DNA of 64,000 nucleotides from Cephalotus follicularis (lineage: Eukaryota; Streptophyta; Magnoliopsida; Oxalidales; Cephalotaceae), in contig BDDD01001459.1 of NCBI GenBank assembly GCA_001972305.1, forward strand, positions 216,702 to 280,701, written 5' to 3'. This document shows positions 24,367 through 36,395 of this stretch, piece after piece. Position numbers and translations under genes: made by a program. Position 1 is the stretch's first letter. Each line of letters starts with the position of its first letter. Under the pieces are notes generated by a model that worked only from the letters and a program-made list of their open reading frames with translations, ran no database searches and was not told the origin of the DNA.

Positions 24367-25863
24367 CTGAAACGCACTCCAGGCGATGGGAGAGAAAATG
24401 TGGGAAAGAGTGTGAGAGAGATTGAGGGAGAGTTTTTTAAAAAAAAAAAGATTTTAAAATTAAGTCTCTCTCTCTCTCTCTTTCTATTTTTCTCCTTATC
24501 TATAATTTTAAAGTCTCTTTCAAAATTAAAATGTTTCTCCCATTTGTAAATTAAAGACTCTCTCATTAATTTTGATGTAATAAAATTAAATCATGCTCTG
24601 GCTTTAAATCTCTTACATATCAAGATGACTATTAGTGGAACAAAAAACAAACCACTAATGTCAAAATAATATATACTAGTTAAAAACTAGATTTACCACC
24701 AAGCCAGCATGTGTGCAGCTTGCGTCACTTTTCCAATAATCGGGCGGGACCCGAAAGCCTGGTGGATTTCTGGTACGATGATAAATTTCCCAGAACATTC
24801 CGAAGTTCTGGTACGACTATCCAACTAATAGTCCCGGTGTGATCTATAATCACCCCCGGATTCCGCGGACCAAAAAGTACCACGTCTATCATTCGTTAAC
24901 CAGTTCCCCAGCACTTTATCACTGTCATCGGTTTGTGTGCCATGTATCCTTCGTCATCTCGGCTCCGACAGCGGACAAGGGTTTGGATAAATGTCACCCC
25001 TAGGTAAAACCGCGATAACTATAATTGTATGAACGCACTGAGACTATGGAAGATATCCCCAGAAACCTCTCGTTCCCAATCTCCCAGTACCCGGCCGGGA
25101 TTTTAAGTGCTCAACGGTCATAGATGTTATAGAGCCTATAACCCTCAACATGGGTGTGATGATCCCATCTTGTGAACTCACCCATATATCTCAATGCAGC
25201 TCCCACAAGGCCCAAAGACAACCCTTTTGCCAGCACGTGGCCAGTGCTGGGGAAGGAAAAAATCAAAGCCGGGTAGTTACTACGCAATGCATGGCAGCAG
25301 CTCAGATCTAACGATACAACGTAAATCATGTACTAGTCACCTTTGACTAAGCACTACCGCGACAACATGAACTCTATTGACAGAGGTGTTGACTCTCCAA
25401 ATAGATAACCTATGGTGGGTCAGTTCAGTGTTGTGCCTCTGTATGCACACTGCATCATCATTAGGGTAAAACCCAAATGGCATTGAGATGATCCATCCTC
25501 CTTTACCATTCGGAGCAAAAATAATATGACAAGTCTTTGCGGTTCATCAATTTCCCTAAGATACTGAACCTATGACTTGGAACTTTTGTCACAAGGGAGT
25601 AAGGATCTCATTCTCATAACCTCTCAGGCACGAGATCCAACCCTTTACGGACAGGACGCTATATGTGTATTCAGTTGCCATGATGATCAACTGATCCGTT
25701 GAGATTGTTTGGGATAAAACATATAGCCAGAAGCCAATATTTTATTTAAAATGCACAATAAAACATGAATGGAACTAAGAATGTATGATTCAAGAGTGTA
25801 TCATATGTCAACAACATATGCCCGCAGCCTTCTCGTGGCTTACAGGGACACCCTAATCTAACA
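23297..25863 (-). repeat. E4 5' LTR
   Basis: 2,567 bp, about 220 bp longer than the 3' LTR, mainly from extra sequence at about 23990-24230 and longer CT runs. Boundaries TGTT...AACA are followed by CAAAC. Confidence 0.93.
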
Positions 25864-25868
25864 CAAAC

Positions 25869-26340
25869 CTCAGTACGGATAGAGAATCTAAAAGCGGTAA
25901 ATGTTAATTTAGGAGATGGTAAGATTAAACGTAGAATTCTTAAGCAATCAATGGTTTAAATATTCTTTTATAAAATGCATAAGAATTCTCGTATAAAACT
26001 AATCCATACCGTTCAAAACATATCATTCCATACTGAGCATCAGAAATATATATATAGCATATCAGAAACACATATGCAAGGGATTCGCAACGTCCACATG
26101 CCAGATAGAATGACGTGTACGGCACTACACATTCAATTCTCATATCATAACATAACATAATATTCCTAGGGCCGACCCATACGCCTCAATCATAAATATC
26201 ACACTCATGTGACCACATATCGTATCCATAATCCTCTACAAAGGATATCATAAACATAAGAGATGTCATGGACTCATCACACCGCCATGGATAGTGTCAT
26301 GCCTCCATGCCAAAGGACATGCCTATGGAACCTCCCACAG
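25869..26340 (-). repeat. E0 LTR, piece 2
   Basis: Begins with CTCAGTACGG, continuing piece 1 across E4. It contains the conserved block also seen at 52340-52620 (GCCTCAAT, CACCGCCATGG, GCCTATGG). The final CACAG is the left target duplication of E5. Confidence 0.85.
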
Positions 26341-27966
26341 TGACACGCCCCGTTTCCCCCACACCACACTGGGAGACAAGCCGTGCCAAGAGGAAGGATA
26401 CACCTCAAGATATTCTACCTCGGACATCTATCCTCAATGCAGAAGCCTAAGATCTATGGCTATGAGATCCGACGTAAAAACAAGTAGCAAGGAACTGACT
26501 AGCCGAGCTCCCCTAAATGACCACGTACGCTAAGACGCTAAAGCTACGCTACACCCGAGAGCTCAAAACGTCAGCGTCTTATATATAACATGAACGCATG
26601 GCAGGTCAGGAGGTCGAGCAAAACTAAAACGAGGGGTCAAACCTATTCACACAACATTACACCCTACATCTGAGGACTAGGTTCCCATGTTAACTGCTTT
26701 ACCCTCACCGTGGCCATACATACCACTGCCGGAACCACCTCGGCCATATCATCCTCTGCACTACCGGAACCAAATCGGCATCCACAAGTAACAGCTCTGC
26801 CAGAACCACATCGGCGAGGTCATGGGCTTCAGGATTGTACACATCCCTCATATACGCATATAGATGCCACATGTCCAGGGCACAACACCACATGAACTTC
26901 GATCGAAGGGCTACAGAAGCTCCACCCTCATCGGCAATCACATAGATGAACATTGACTAAGGGGCCCGCGAATCACCGCTCGGCTCCACCCTTGTCGGCA
27001 ATCACATAGGAGAACTTCGACTAAGAGGTAAGTGAATCACCGCTCGAACCTTCTCTAGTCGACAATCTCATGTCCGAGCACTCAACATGGACTGACCGAA
27101 GAAGTAGAGGATCCATCGGTTGCATTAACACAACATACCATCATAGACCAACGGGATGAGCAGATCCAGGTAATGGAACCCAGGGACAGTCACACCCAGC
27201 AGCGCATTATAAACAATGCAACTGCTGAATGGAATTGGGATCCACCGCCACACTCCTCCTCAGCCACATAAGTCTCACATACCCGAGCTTACCAGTACCC
27301 AGCATCCGAGAACAACACATGATATCAAGATGCATGAAATACTATAAACAACATGGGAAAACATGTCAATCTATGTCAACCTAAGACATCGAGCATACCT
27401 ACTCAGAAATAGTATTTCACATGCAACAGTCAAGAAACTACCACGGATGATACAACACGTCGTACAGCAATCACTCTGCCCGAACAACATGCATGAACAC
27501 CCAAACGCAGAAAAGCCACAACAAAGCCTATCTGGCCTTCACATCCATGACTCTGCCTCGAAACTACCACAGAAGATACAGCATGTCGCACAGCCATATC
27601 AACCCGAGAGGAAGAACACTCACCTTGCTAAACTCGTAGCTGGCAAGAAACGTTCCAAATGCTCAGATCAACGAAAGAAGCTTTAAAGAAAAATGGAGAA
27701 GAAAGGGAAAAGCACTCAAGCAAGATTCACCTTTCCAAAGCAAAATTGACATAAGGTATGTCAAACTTGCTTCAGCGGAAATAGCGCACAAATGCTAAAG
27801 CTTCCTCAAGACACTTTGTACTTCCCAAGGCAGCATATAAATATTTTCCTTTCTCCCTTTGGGACTCACAACCAACCAGCCCAATCCAACAAAGCAAAAA
27901 GGAAAAAGAAAAATTTCTCAAGGCCCGAACATTAATTTGTCAAAAAAATTAACACGGGGTGTGACA
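26341..27966 (-). repeat. E5 3' LTR (shortened)
   Basis: 1,626 bp; the minus strand starts TGTCACACCCCG and ends GGGGCGTGTCA. Compared with the 5' LTR it lacks about 790 bp near 26710 and a further stretch near 27430-27480. Open frames at 26294-26953 and 27363-27686 have no domain. Confidence 0.88.
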
Positions 27967-27977
27967 GTCTCTCCCCG

Positions 27978-29456
27978 TTAAGAAATTTTGTCTTCAAAAT
28001 TTGAGCACTGACCTGAGGACAAAGTCAGGATAACGCTTACTGATCTGAGGAAAATGTCTGGATAACGTTCCTTCATCTGGTCCTCGCGCTCCCATGTAGC
28101 TTCCTCGGCTACATGGTTCCTCCACAACACTTTCACTAAAGGAATGGTCTTGCTTCGCAAAATCTGCTCTTGGCGATCCAAAGTCTGCACTGGAGCTTCT
28201 TCGTAAGCCAAAACTGGTAAATCTTCCCTAGATAACTCAATCGGCTCAACCAAAACATTAGAAGAATCAACGATGTACTTCCTTAGAACAGATACGTGGA
28301 AAACATCGTGAACTCTGGCCAACACTGGAGGTAACGCCAGACAATAAGCAAGAGGTCTGACTCTCCTTACAATCTCAAAATGACCTATGAACCGCGGGCT
28401 AAGCTTGCCACGCTTGCCAAAATGAATGATCCCAGTGTAAGCTGACACTCGAAGGAAAGCCTTATCACCCACCGAGAACTCCAAATAATTTTGGCACTTA
28501 TCGACATAACTCTTTTGCCTACTCTGAGCTGCGTGCAAACTTTCTCGGATAATCTTTACTTTCTTTGTTGTATCTCAGACTAAATCTGGTCCCAACAACC
28601 TTTGTTCTAGCACTTCATTCCAACATAAAGGGGTTCTACAACATCTTCCATACAAGGCTTCATAGGGAGCCATACCAATGCTCGCTTGGTGGCTATTGTT
28701 GTAGGCGAACTCGATCAAGGTCAAGTGGTCATCCCAACTACCCTTGAAATCCATGACACAGGCTCTCAACATGACATCAAGAATCTGGATAGCACGCTCA
28801 GACTCCCCATCGGTCTGAGGATGATACGATGTACTCAGTCGCAACTCCGTACCCAACGCTCTCTGCAAACTTCGCCAAAATCTCGAAGTGAACCTGGGAT
28901 CTCTGTCTGAGACAATACTGTTGGGAATTCACTCTAACCTGATAATGTCATCCACATACATTCGAGCAAGCTTGTGCAAGCTGAACTCCACCCTTATCAG
29001 TAAAAAGTGAGCCGACTTGGTCAGTCGATCCACTACTACCCATATGGAATCGTGCTTTCTCTTCGTCAAAGGAACTCGAGATGAAATCCATGGATATATG
29101 GTCCCATTTCCATTCAGGGATAGGAAGCGGTTGGAGAAGACCTAAGGGTCTCTAACTTTCACCCTTCACCTGCTGGCACATCAAGAACCTTGCCACAAAC
29201 CTGGCAATCTCGCGCTTCATGGCACACCACCAAAAAGACTGTCTTAGATAACGATACATCTTGGTACTTCCTGGATGCATCGACCAAGGAGAACAATGTG
29301 CTTCCTCTAAAATCTCTTTGTTAATCGCTTCAACATGCGGTACACATATCCTCCATCTTCTCTAATGTGGAAGTCAGTCTGAGATCCCTCTCTGACTTGC
29401 TTCATAAACTTAACCAGTCTCCAATCCTTCTCTTGTGCTTCTCGGATATGCTCTAC
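27978..29456 (-). pseudogene. E5 integrase with chromodomain, broken
   Basis: The cleanest stretch, 28538-27978, carries QSRQKSYVDK, VGDKAFLRVS, GKLSPRFIGHFEIV, HDVFHVSVLRKY and a chromodomain with LDRQEQILRSK, TIPLVKVLW and EATWERED. Upstream (28868-28575) is TSYHPQTDGESERAIQ, the catalytic Glu region, and GMAPYEALYGR. Further upstream (about 29140-29000) [12 protein letters not shown] is followed by a frameshift before the DRLTK region. The last stop lies about 11 bp from the LTR, the normal arrangement. Confidence 0.9.
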
Positions 29457-29870
29457 CTAAGTAGATCTCACTCGTAGAGAAGCTATCATCGCTTCACTAT
29501 CTTCGGCTGGCAGCTCTGTGCCTAAAGATCTCAACTGTTCCAGCATCGGTAAGTATACCAACTGAATATGAGCCAGGGAAACGAAAGACTTCCTGTTCAA
29601 CAAATCAGCTACCACATTGGCCTTACCGGGATGATACTCAATGGTGTAGTCATAATCCCTGATGAGCTTGATCCATCTCCTATGCCTCATGTTCAGATGT
29701 GGTTGGGAAGATAAATACTTTAAGCTCTGGTGGTCGGTAAAGATCTGGCAGACTTCACCATAAAGATAATGACGCCATATCTTCAAAGCGAACACCACCA
29801 CAGCTAACTCCAAATCATGGGTAGGGTGGTTTAGCTCATGACTCTTCAACTATCGCGATGCATAGGCTAT
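29457..29870 (-). pseudogene. E5 RNase H, C-terminal part (before E5a on this strand's far side)
   Basis: Minus-strand frame with [43 protein letters not shown] and [13 protein letters not shown], the end of RNase H. The solo LTR E5a separates it from the N-terminal part ([13 protein letters not shown] at about 33400-33450). Confidence 0.92.
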
Positions 29871-29913
29871 AACCTTTGTAATGCCCTGAATATATATATA
29901 CATATATATATAT

Positions 29914-29947
<34 letters not shown>

Positions 29948-31079
29948 CACGGGCGCATATAGTGCCTGTATGAAGAAAGAAATAGGGAGGCGTGAGGCAG
30001 CTGCGTGCAAGAGAGAGAAAACCAGAGGGCGCTGGAGAAGAAGGAACGGCACCGGGCGAAGCGTCGATGACCGGAGGATGTGCGGTGCATGCCCTTAATA
30101 AATGGTAACCTCTCTCCTCATCTCTTTTCTTTTCTCTTTCTTTCTCCCCCGACGCCTTGCATCTCGGCCGTGTAATCTCGCTGCCGTTGGCATCGTGAAT
30201 GGAGCGGGTCTTCGTTTAGAAGGCCACCTTTGCCCGTTTTCACAATTGTTGAGGCGTATCTCTACCAGAATCGATGGAAATCAGTTGATTGAGTCGATTC
30301 AGTGAGTTCGACTCGATGTCGTCTATGACCGTGCCATTAGCGCCGAGTCTCTATGTGTTTTGGGTAGTGACTCGTAGAATAGATGGTTTTGTGGCATTTT
30401 TGGGTGGTGAAGGCGTTCGGCGCCAAGTATCGACAAGTCTCCAACAGTTATGAGTAGATCATCCAATTTGGAGTATGTTTATGGGTGTTGCCAGAGCTAG
30501 GTGAGGTTGCCGGAATATGGCCGGAGCTCCGGTGACAATAGCGTGTTGTTAGCTATATGTAGGTCATAACGGAAGTGTGATGGTTATTGCTGCGATGCTA
30601 AAGGAGAAAGAGATCTCTATTGGCACAAGAAGGAGCAGTGCTCGTGACAACGAGTGAAGCTTAGAAGAGGTAGCAGTTCGTCGATTCTGCTGCAAGTCCT
30701 CCCAATTCGCAAGCTCAATCGTTAACAGGTAGGGTATTCATATGCTCCGATGGTACGTACCAAGATGACTATTGAATTGATCCCATTCATATATGCCGGT
30801 ATGTGACGGTAGTATACGAATGGTAGATCACTAGAGTAGGTTATACTATTTGCACTGTATTCATGCATTTCAATGAATTGTATGAACTGTTACTGTTTAC
30901 TGAATGTTGTCTATTGAGATACTGCTATTGAAACTGCTACTGTTTACTGGTTATCGCACTGACTGGGATCTAGGCATGGATTTATAAACTGTGTTTATTG
31001 AGATTGAAACGGCTTTCATAGATTTTTGACATAGCTTCACTGAATTGCGAACTGTTTGTAAACTGCATTTTCTGTTAAA

Positions 31080-31275
31080 AGCCGCTGACGTTTTATGCCT
31101 CAAAACTGAATCTCTTCGACGCCTTATGTCTTCAAAACTGAACCCGTCATCGCTTTGCGTTATTTTCTTTTAAACCAGCGACGCTTAACATTAAGAGTCG
31201 ATGCCCACCACAGACGGTCGATGCTTAGGTGCTAAGCGTCTATGCGTAGCGCTAAGTGTCGATGCCTAATGCCTT
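31080..31275 (+). repeat. GTCGATGC-type repeat cluster in E5a
   Basis: Degenerate copies of GCGTCGATGC and relatives (AGTCGATGCC, GGTCGATGCT, GCGTCTATGC, GTGTCGATGC) occur within about 200 bp. They resemble the GCGTCGACGC copies in E0. Confidence 0.75.
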
Positions 31276-31772
31276 GCCTTAGCCACATTTCATTGTTTTA
31301 GAAGGTTTCTGATTTCAAACAGTTTTTCTCCCGAATAGATTCCATAGGAAGCCTCTCTTAGGCCTTGTAACCGATTGAAATCATCATTTAACACTTTTAA
31401 TCTCCCAATCAAGTTTAAAGTGATTCTTTGAAGAAAATTTAATAAAAAGGAGTTTTATACAAATGGGTTTTAAGAATGGTTAGGATAGCTCCTTTTGGAC
31501 ACGTGGGCCCAAATATCCAATTGGACTTCCTCTTCATTGTTTTACAAACTTTGATAGTGACCAAAAACTGTTACTGAAAACTGTTCTATAAACTGTTTTG
31601 ACGGATGTGGATCTCACTTGATCCTTTAGGTCCCTATCATTTCTATTGTATTACTGTTACGGGTACGGGTACTGTATGATTACTGTTATGACTGATACTG
31701 CTTGAGACCAAACGAGATACCCATTCATACTCTTCGTTTCCGTCATGAAGGTTATGAATGTTGTACCACATC

Positions 31773-31938
31773 ATATAGGCTGGACCATTGTAAACAATCA
31801 AGACAATATAGGCTGGACCATTGTGAACAGTCGAGACAATATAGACTAGACCATTGTGAACAGTCGAGACAATATAGGCTAGACCATTGTTAACAGTCGA
31901 GACAATATAGGCTGGGACCATTGTGAATAGTCGAGACG
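31773..31938 (+). repeat. 33-bp tandem repeat, five copies, in E5a
   Basis: Five near-identical 33-bp units starting ATATAGGCTGGACCATTGT and ending in AGTCGAGACA. The open frames across it, on either strand, only reflect the multiple-of-three unit. Confidence 0.9.
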
Positions 31939-33407
31939 ATAAGCACGGTATGGTCAGTGTTATCTCTACCTCACTCATCTACAACACAGAGCGTCCGTTG
32001 ATAGTGGGACGGACCCTATGCATTTATTGTTCCCGTGGATGATTATGGATTGTCTAAGGAGTGTCTGCAGGCCTATGGCCTTTGATGTGATACTAGGACT
32101 AGCTTAGTATACCACTGCTTAGGGACAGTTGGTATACGGAAGCTGTCCGCACTTGGCATTCATGCATATAGCATGCCATGCAAATATATACTGTTATACT
32201 GTTACATTACATATATACTGTCATACTATTACATTACATGGAATACTATTATATTGTTGCATCACATGGCATATATTATAGCCCTCTGCTATCGGACAGT
32301 AAGGTTATGGATTTAATGGCTATTGTTTGTACGGTCATGGATGGTACGGTTAGGGATCCAATGGTTACGGATCGTACGGTTATGGAATGGTCACGAAATG
32401 GTTACGAAACCAATACGATATGGTTACGGATTGTATCGTTATGGATCGTAATGGTCCGGATTGTGATGGTGTATGGATATTGATGGTGGCCGTAGATAGA
32501 GAGACTAGTGTTAGAGAAGGTCCATCTTCTCTTCCCTGTTCTACTTACTAATGTTACTATATTATACCAGTAGAATGAGGATCTCTGCCTAGGACGCCAA
32601 GAGCGCCTAGTCTATTACCTCGGCAAGGAAAGCTGAGAAAAGCTTATATATGCTTTGGAAGGACTTTGGAATGATACGGACGCCGAATCATAATGGACTA
32701 CTATGGAAAATGGCATGTTTCTAAATGCTAGTTTTCATAGCATGCGTTATATCGATTGTCATGCATACATCTCACATATTGTACACATATCTGCTGCACT
32801 TTTATATGTTCCTTGCATATGTATATCCTACAAAACCTTCGGGTTGCTGATCCATTTGATTGTAATGAAATGGATCATGTTTAGGTACAGGTGACGCATC
32901 GCAATAATCAGCCGGGACAACACAGAGTAAGGATCTTCATCTCCTCTGACCTAACTTGTATATATGTAGTTTCTGTAAATCTACAGATGTTATATAAGAG
33001 ACATGTTTTATTTCAGCTATTGACCTGCCGGCTTATGGTAGTGCTTGATTTATATGTGTGTTGATGTAATGGATATGGATGGGTCCTTCCATTGTGATAT
33101 ATTACTGATTTCCTCCTGCGGGAGTGTGCATTGTTGAGGGATGAGCCCATATATAATCTTTGTTTTCTTTACAGGGGGATATAGTCCGATAAACGAATAC
33201 TTCATGCCCAATTTTTGGGAGATTTTAAGAGTTAGAATATATATTCATGATTGATTATTCAGCTTACTTGACTTTGATTTAATGTTTTATATATATATAT
33301 ATATAGCACTTTTGGAGTATGATTTATAAATGATTGGATTGAACTGATGATATCTCACACGTCGGGTCGTGGGGGTTTACTCTCGCGGTTTGGGGCGTGA
33401 CAACCTT

Positions 33408-34390
33408 CCCTTCTTGCATCAACACGCAACCGAGGCCTTGATGGATGGCATCACTGTACACCACAAAACTAACATTCGGAGAACGAAGAGTCAACAACGG
33501 GGTTGACATCAACCTATCCTTCAACACTTGGAAGCTCTTTTTCACAATCCTCTGACCAAACGAACTTCACCTCCTTCCTCGTCAATCTCGAAAGAGGAGC
33601 TGCTATCAAAGAGAACCCTTCCACAAACTTCGATAGTAACCAGGTAATCCGAGGAAATTGCGCACCTCGGGCATGCTTGTACGTCGTTCCCAAGCTAACA
33701 CTTCTTCGACCTTCCTCGGGTCCACCTCAATACCTTGGTCTGAGATCACATGACCCAAAAATACTACCTTGTCCAACAAAAATTCACAATTGCTGAACTT
33801 GGCGTGCAACTTATGGTCTCTCAAGGTCTGCAATACAATCCTCAGATGGTCATCATGCTCGGGAAAACTCCAAGAATACACCATAACAACATCTATGAAC
33901 ACCACAAAGGTGTCAAGAAAAGATTGAAACACTCAATTCATCAAATCCATAAATGCGGCCGGTACATTGGTCAGCCCAAACGGTATGATCGAGAACTCAT
34001 AGAGGCCATATCGAGATCTAAACACCGTCTTCGGAATGTCTCCTTCCCTTACCTTCAACTGGTGATATCCCGATGAAAGATCTATCTTCGAAAACATGCC
34101 TGAGCCTCACAACTGGTCAAATAAGTCATCAATCCGTAGCAATGGATACTTGTTACATACCGTGACCTTGTTGAACTGCCTGTAATCGATATATAGACAC
34201 ATAGCACCGATATATAGACACATAGCACCATCCTTCTTTTTCACGAACAAAACCGAAGCACCCCATGGAGAACTACTAGGTCGGATAAATCCTTTCTCCA
34301 ACAAATCCTGCAATTTCACCTTTAATTCCTTCAACTCTACTAGCGCCATACGCAGGGAGCAAGGGATATAGGAGCTGTACCAGGAATTAA
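33408..34390 (-). pseudogene. E5 reverse transcriptase and start of RNase H, broken
   Basis: From the 34349 end: [25 protein letters not shown], a duplicated stretch, [20 protein letters not shown], then after a stop the palm region in another frame, FVVFIDVVMVYS (about 33907-33872), GHVISDQGI, FLGLPGYYR, and RNase [10 protein letters not shown]. The catalytic FIDD box reads FIDVV, with the second Asp lost. A 21-bp tandem duplication near 34188-34232 inserts seven residues in frame before IDYR. Both changes would inactivate the enzyme. Confidence 0.88.
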
Positions 34391-35035
34391 GTCGATAACA
34401 AAGTCTATCTCTCTGTCTGGTAGAGGACCCGGCAACTCCTCTGGAAAAACATCGAGAAACTCACAAACCACTGATATATTCCCCATTCCTGGCTCAGACA
34501 TCCGACTGTCCACCACATGAGCCAAAAATCCTTGACCACCTTTCTCCAAAATCTTACATGCTACCATAGCCGAGATCATCTTAGCCGGTGCCAAGAGCTG
34601 CTCACACACTAGCTCCAAGTCTGACTCATCAGGCAAACGACAGGAAACAACTCTCCTCGAACAATCCACTATTTCTCGGTGCATCACAAGCCAATCCATG
34701 TCCATGATGACATCAAAATCTTCAATGCGGAAAGGGATAAGGTTGGCTGGAAAATTCCGCCCCTCAATCATAACATCGCAATTCTTGTAAACTCGCTCAA
34801 CCAAGTAGCTCTGGCCTGTGGGAACAGATACCGCGATCTACCCATCGAAGGAACTCAACTCACAACAAGCATGGATGCAAAAAGCATGGGCAATAAAAGA
34901 TAAGGAGGCTCTCGTATCAAACAGAATGGACACATCTGCGGATCCAAGAGCATCATCTATGTTTAGAGCATAGACTCTTGCAGACGCTACAGGTCTGCCT
35001 TGCTGTCGGCTACCACCTACTCCCGATGTACCCAC
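34340..35035 (-). pseudogene. E5 aspartic protease and linker, broken
   Basis: The active-site motif DTGAS of chromovirus proteases reads DTRAS (about 34924-34910); the Gly contacting the catalytic Asp is Arg. The following segment is MVERVYKNCDVMIEGRNF, FDVIMDMDWL and [17 protein letters not shown], the linker to reverse transcriptase. A stop separates the halves near 34837. Confidence 0.87.
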
Positions 35036-35047
35036 CTGTGAAGCTAT

Positions 35048-36264
35048 TCATCCGACTCTTGGTCTGGTAGATTGCCTACCCGAAGCAACTGGTCCAGGCA
35101 TCGTCGGGGTCTGCTGAGCCCGTGGACAATTCATCTTAATATGTCCGACCTGACCACACTGAAAGCATGCCCTGATCTCTACTCCGCAATTGCCAAAGTG
35201 AGATCGGCCACACCTCAGAAATCTCGGCGGTTGCTGAGAAGCCCCTGTTCTCTGATGTGTGCTCTGTTGCGCAGTACTAGCCACTGGAGCATAAGCTCTT
35301 TGTGGAGAAAATGTGCTTTGTCCCTCAGACCTGGTCTGTCCATGGTTCCTACTTCAGCTGGGTTGGAAAAGAATCGTTTCTTTCGTCTCCCTTGACCTTT
35401 AGAGGAACTCTCCCTTTGCACAGCTTGAGGAACATCCCATTTCTGACCCTTGTCTTGTTTTCTCCTCTGTTCCAAGATACTATGTTCAAACCTCTTTGCG
35501 GATTCCACCAAATCACCAAAGATGGTCCAGCTTGTTGCTACCACTGTGTGACTCACCTTGGGTCTCAAACCCTCCAAGAATTTCTCACACCTCTCTTCTT
35601 GGTGAGCAAGTAACGCTGGAGCAAAATGAGATAGCTCCATAAAGCGATACTCATCCTGCACCACGGTCATACTCCCTTGATGCAACTAAAGAAATTCTCG
35701 TCTCTTCTCTTTCGCATATGTAGCAGGGAAGAAATATTGATGGAACTCTCGTTGAAATATTTCCCAAGATAACGCCGTAACATCGGCATTCCTAGCCTTG
35801 AGGGCTTCCCACCAGCGAAGAGCATTCCTCGGCACTAAGAAGGATGCAAGCCCGACACGTGAGTCATCGGCGATTCCCATCTGATCAAAGACCTACTCTA
35901 GATGATTCAACCATGCATCCGCATCTGCTGGATCATCTGTTCCTTCAAAGGTCGTAGCTCCTAAACGCTGCAAACACTCAACCGGCCAAGCTTGGGGTCG
36001 AGAACCACTTAACGCTTGAGCTATCATCGAATCAAACTGCATCCACTCAGCTTGATTACCAGTACCAACTGGAGGAGGTGCCTGCGCTACAGACTGCGCT
36101 GCCAGAACATCGGCTACCACCGCCAGTTTAGCTTCCGGTCCTACCCTCCCAGGGTCTGCCTACACTCCAGGCTTCAACGGAGGTTGTTCTTGATCCACAT
36201 GTGGTGGGGAGGCTGCTCTACCTCTAACCTGACCACGTCCTCTGGCTTGATGACGGAGGTTCAT
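35048..36264 (-). pseudogene. E5 gag, broken
   Basis: Starts MNLRHQARGRGQ at 36264. Capsid region: PVECLQRLGATTFEG, DPADADAWLNHLE, RNALRWWEALK, FQREFHQYFFP, FLEGLRPKV. A zinc knuckle CFQCGQVGHIKMNCP lies near 35173-35130, intact CX2CX4HX4C, preceded by a damaged CGRSHFGNC. In-frame stops occur near 36160, 35890 and 35684. Gag differs clearly from that of E2, E3 and E8, so E5 is another chromovirus family. Confidence 0.9.
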
Positions 36265-36377
36265 CTACCTTCACATGCAAGATTAGGGTAAAACTACCAA
36301 ATATACTACATGAAATGCATGCAATGCCTATCCCCAAAATTTCCCAAAAGAAAATCACAAGGAAAACTCAAACCAGT

Positions 36378-36392
36378 CTCTCTGATACCGAA
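36378..36392 (-). other. E5 primer-binding site (initiator tRNA-Met)
   Basis: On the minus strand GGTATCAGAGAGA occurs a few bases inside the 5' LTR edge at 36396. The first base of the canonical TGGTATCAGAG is changed. Confidence 0.8.
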
Positions 36393-36395
36393 AAC

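Larger units (their letters stand above)
15880..25863 (-). mobile_element. E4: complete, degenerate Ty1/copia element (Angela/Tork type)
   Basis: The element is 9,984 bp with LTRs at 15880-18228 (3') and 23297-25863 (5'), flanked by CAAAC on both sides (15875-15879 and 25864-25868). Orientation is fixed by the tRNA-Met primer site beside the right LTR, the polypurine tract beside the left LTR, and pol order. Copia order, integrase before reverse transcriptase, is visible: integrase about 20750-20000, reverse transcriptase about 19830-19050, RNase H about 19050-18250. Stops and frameshifts are dense throughout, so this is an old insertion. It interrupts E0. Confidence 0.95.
29877..33402 (+). 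repeat. E5a: solo gypsy LTR in the E5 RNase H
   Basis: 3,526 bp starting TGTAATGCCC and ending GGGGCGTGACA, flanked by ACCTT at 29872-29876 and 33403-33407. No primer site, purine tract or coding domain lies within. It holds an (ATA)n-type microsatellite (about 29890-29945), a GTCGATGC-type repeat cluster (31080-31275), a 33-bp tandem array (31773-31938) and a GGTTACGGAT-like degenerate stretch (32300-32480). A solo LTR normally arises by recombination between the two LTRs of one element. Confidence 0.92.

Noticed and set aside
27363..27686. Open frame of 107 codons as an accessory gene
   Set aside because: It lies in the E5 3' LTR; the matching region of the 5' LTR (48360-48880) does not keep the frame.
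29890..29945. ATA microsatellite as a matrix attachment or origin element
   Set aside because: A plain microsatellite inside the start of a solo LTR; no further sign of function.
31643..31978. Repeat-containing open frames on both strands as a repetitive protein
   Set aside because: The 33-bp unit is a multiple of three, so open frames with 11-residue periods arise on any strand by chance.
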